From: JBCBKZ01 sp039026975
Lineage (GTDB): Bacteria > Bacteroidota > Bacteroidia > J057
Reading direction: 5' to 3'
Length of the DNA stretch: 17,116 nucleotides
Assembly (NCBI GenBank): GCA_039026975.1
Contig: JBCCLI010000103.1
Location: 1 to 17,116 of the forward strand
Of this stretch, positions 16,558 to 17,116 are shown piece by piece. The notes under the pieces were generated by a model. The model saw only the letters and a list, made by a program, of their open reading frames with translations, made no database searches and was not told the DNA's origin. The position numbers were made by a program, and so were the translations under genes. Each line of letters begins with the position of its first letter. The first letter of the stretch is position 1.

Positions 16558-16593
16558 CCACCACCAATTTTGAGAAATGTGCAATGAGATCAT
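16534..16593 (-). CDS. trpL: trp operon leader peptide with three consecutive Trp codons
   Basis: A 19-residue open frame reading MISLHISQNWWWLPCSKQA and then TAG. Tryptophan is the rarest residue in proteins, so three adjacent TGG codons (16566 to 16558) between a trp promoter and an attenuator are very unlikely by chance. When charged tRNA-Trp is scarce, a ribosome should stall at codons 10-12, cover the 5' arm of the first hairpin and favour the antiterminator. When tryptophan is plentiful, the ribosome reaches the stop codon, which lies inside the second segment, and the terminator forms. The peptide itself is probably not functional. An in-frame stop lies three codons upstream of the ATG, so this is the first possible ATG. 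The ATG is only about 15-20 bases from the predicted transcript start. It is far below the size limit of normal gene callers. Confidence 0.9.
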   Translation of the reverse strand: MISLHISQNWWWLPCSKQA

Positions 16594-16614
16594 GCTTGTC
16601 TATCGTATTTGATA

Positions 16615-16645
16615 CAAATATATGAGAAGGTTGATATTATTCAAA
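16615..16645 (-). promoter_or_regulatory. trp operon promoter (Bacteroidota primary-sigma type)
   Basis: On the minus strand, TTTG at 16645-16642, a spacer of 19 bases, then TATATTTG at 16622-16615. Both boxes match the Bacteroidota TTTG / TAnnTTTG consensus exactly. Transcription should begin near 16610, giving a leader of about 150 nucleotides up to the attenuator. An AT-only palindrome, AAAATATTTT at 16655-16664, lies about 10-20 bases upstream of the -33 box, where an UP-like element would act (inference). Confidence 0.85.
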
Positions 16646-16670
16646 TGGAGGGGGAAAATATTTTTGGGGA

Positions 16671-16710
16671 TAGATGGTGGTAGATCATGGTAGATGTTGG
16701 TAGAGAGGTT
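16671..16710. repeat. 10-bp tandem repeat upstream of the trp promoter
   Basis: Three consecutive units of the form TAGATNNTGG (16671-16680, 16681-16690, 16691-16700) and a decayed fourth, TAGAGAGGTT (16701-16710). The unit length is close to one DNA helical turn, so each copy presents the same face. The array begins about 60 bases upstream of the predicted trp transcript start. It could be a regulator site or a simple variable-number repeat. Confidence 0.65.
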
Positions 16711-16787
16711 TGGCTCCTATGGAGCCATGCGTGATTGCACCCTATCGGAGGTAATGAGGTTACGCTCCGCTGGAGCGAGGTGGGTGC
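16711..16787. repeat. Twin REP-like hairpins
   Basis: TGGCTCC-TAT-GGAGCCA (16711-16727) is a perfect 7-bp hairpin. CGCTCC-GCT-GGAGCG (16763-16777) is a perfect 6-bp hairpin. Each is preceded by GAGGTT, so the two are copies of one unit about 52 bases apart. GCACCC (16737-16742) and GGGTGC (16782-16787) could form an outer stem around the second. The GCTCCNNNGGAGC core resembles REP-type extragenic elements. No associated transposase is in the window. Confidence 0.6.
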
Positions 16788-16815
16788 CTGATGAGAACCC
16801 TTCCCCCACGACCCC

Positions 16816-16885
16816 GTTTCCCTTGAAAAGGAAACAACCCACAACTAATGGAAATGGATAGCAGGGAATCCTCTTTAAAGGGGAT
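16816..16885. repeat. Two short inverted repeats
   Basis: GTTTCC (16816-16821) and GGAAAC (16830-16835) form a 6-bp stem with an 8-base loop. ATCCTCTTT (16868-16876) and AAAGGGGAT (16877-16885) form a loopless 9-bp palindrome with one mismatch. The second shares 11 of 12 central bases with the hairpin between trpE and trpG. They are probably extragenic palindromes; no function is evident. Confidence 0.45.
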
Positions 16886-16952
16886 GGTGGATGTGTGAAG
16901 GGGTTTGAAGCTAACATGAGAACTCACCATGGCTATTAATTCCTAAAAAAAG

Positions 16953-17102
16953 TCGTCATACCGTTGGGCCTGCAGAGTAGGACTGCGGGTCATCCGGTAT
17001 CTAGCGTTGCTTCTGATATCTAGCTTAGCTTCTGATATCTATGTTTCGTGAGATCCCGGCTGACCCTTCTGGCCATGCGCCGCATGCCCGCAGGGATGAC
17101 GA
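16953..17102. repeat. Dyad-rich interspersed-repeat-like element with a 19-bp direct repeat inside
   Basis: TCGTCAT (16953-16959) and ATGACGA (17096-17102) are exact inverted ends. Nested inside are CTGCGGG (16983-16989) with CCCGCAG (17087-17093), and a 15-base arm at 16987-17001 matching the inverse of 17052-17066 at 13 positions. The central loop holds two tandem 19-bp units (17002-17020 and 17021-17039, 17 of 19 identical), each ending in GCTTCTGATATC. CATGCG-C-CGCATG (17074-17086) is a further palindrome. The organisation resembles a non-coding repeat or MITE-like element. Confidence 0.55.
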
Positions 17103-17116
17103 TTTATGGACAGCAG

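Larger units (their letters stand above)
16646..17116. other. Gene-free repeat-rich region upstream of the trp promoter
   Basis: I see no credible gene in these 471 bases. The open frames here are under 70 codons, run through hairpins and lack signal peptides or family motifs. The stretch holds the repeat features listed separately: a 10-bp tandem repeat, twin GC-rich hairpins, two short palindromes and a dyad-rich element of about 150 bases. The window ends before the next gene. Confidence 0.65.

Noticed and set aside
16641..16917. Minus-strand open frames of 66-67 codons upstream of trp
   Set aside because: They cross the 10-bp repeat and the hairpins, overlap each other in different frames, and have no recognisable domain.
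17002..17039. 19-bp direct repeats as a CRISPR array
   Set aside because: The two units abut with no spacer, there are only two, and no cas gene is present.

Overview
The window looks like a chromosomal segment of a Bacteroidota bacterium, probably from the Cytophagales or a related group. The evidence is four or five exported proteins with type IX secretion (T9SS) sorting domains of both the A and B kinds, a BshB1-type bacillithiol deacetylase, promoters of the Bacteroidota form TTTG-N19-TAnnTTTG, and no purine-rich ribosome binding sites. No rRNA, tRNA, CRISPR array, integrase or transposase was seen.

Left part (1-8261). The tail of a T9SS type A protein ends in a strong intrinsic terminator. 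It is followed by a T9SS type B protein on the plus strand. Convergent to this are four minus-strand genes in the order dxr, rseP, an unnamed T9SS type A exported protein, and bshB1. They cover isoprenoid precursor synthesis, intramembrane proteolysis, secretion and bacillithiol synthesis. The last two lie 5 bases apart. A 444-base gene-free stretch separates dxr from a small plus-strand gene.

Middle and right (8262-16452). A 119-residue exported protein appears to be little more than a signal peptide plus a T9SS-like C-terminal domain. A complete minus-strand tryptophan operon follows, in transcription order trpE-trpG-trpD-trpC-trpF-trpB-trpA-aroF. The last gene is a DAHP synthase with an N-terminal regulatory domain. 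The distal genes are tightly packed (overlaps of 4, 4, 8 and 4 bases). The two larger gaps, trpE-trpG and trpG-trpD, both hold inverted repeats. The operon encodes the DAHP-forming entry step of the shikimate route and every step from chorismate to tryptophan.

Operon leader (16453-16645). This is the most striking part. A consensus Bacteroidota promoter drives a roughly 150-nucleotide leader. The leader encodes a 19-residue peptide with three consecutive Trp codons. It is followed by a 13-bp intrinsic terminator that ends directly before trpE, and competing hairpins can be drawn by hand. This matches a ribosome-stalling transcription attenuator sensing charged tRNA-Trp.

Far right (16646-17116). 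No credible gene is seen. The stretch holds an AT-rich core and a 10-bp tandem repeat upstream of the trp promoter, then REP-like hairpins and a roughly 150-bp dyad-rich element that contains a 19-bp direct repeat.
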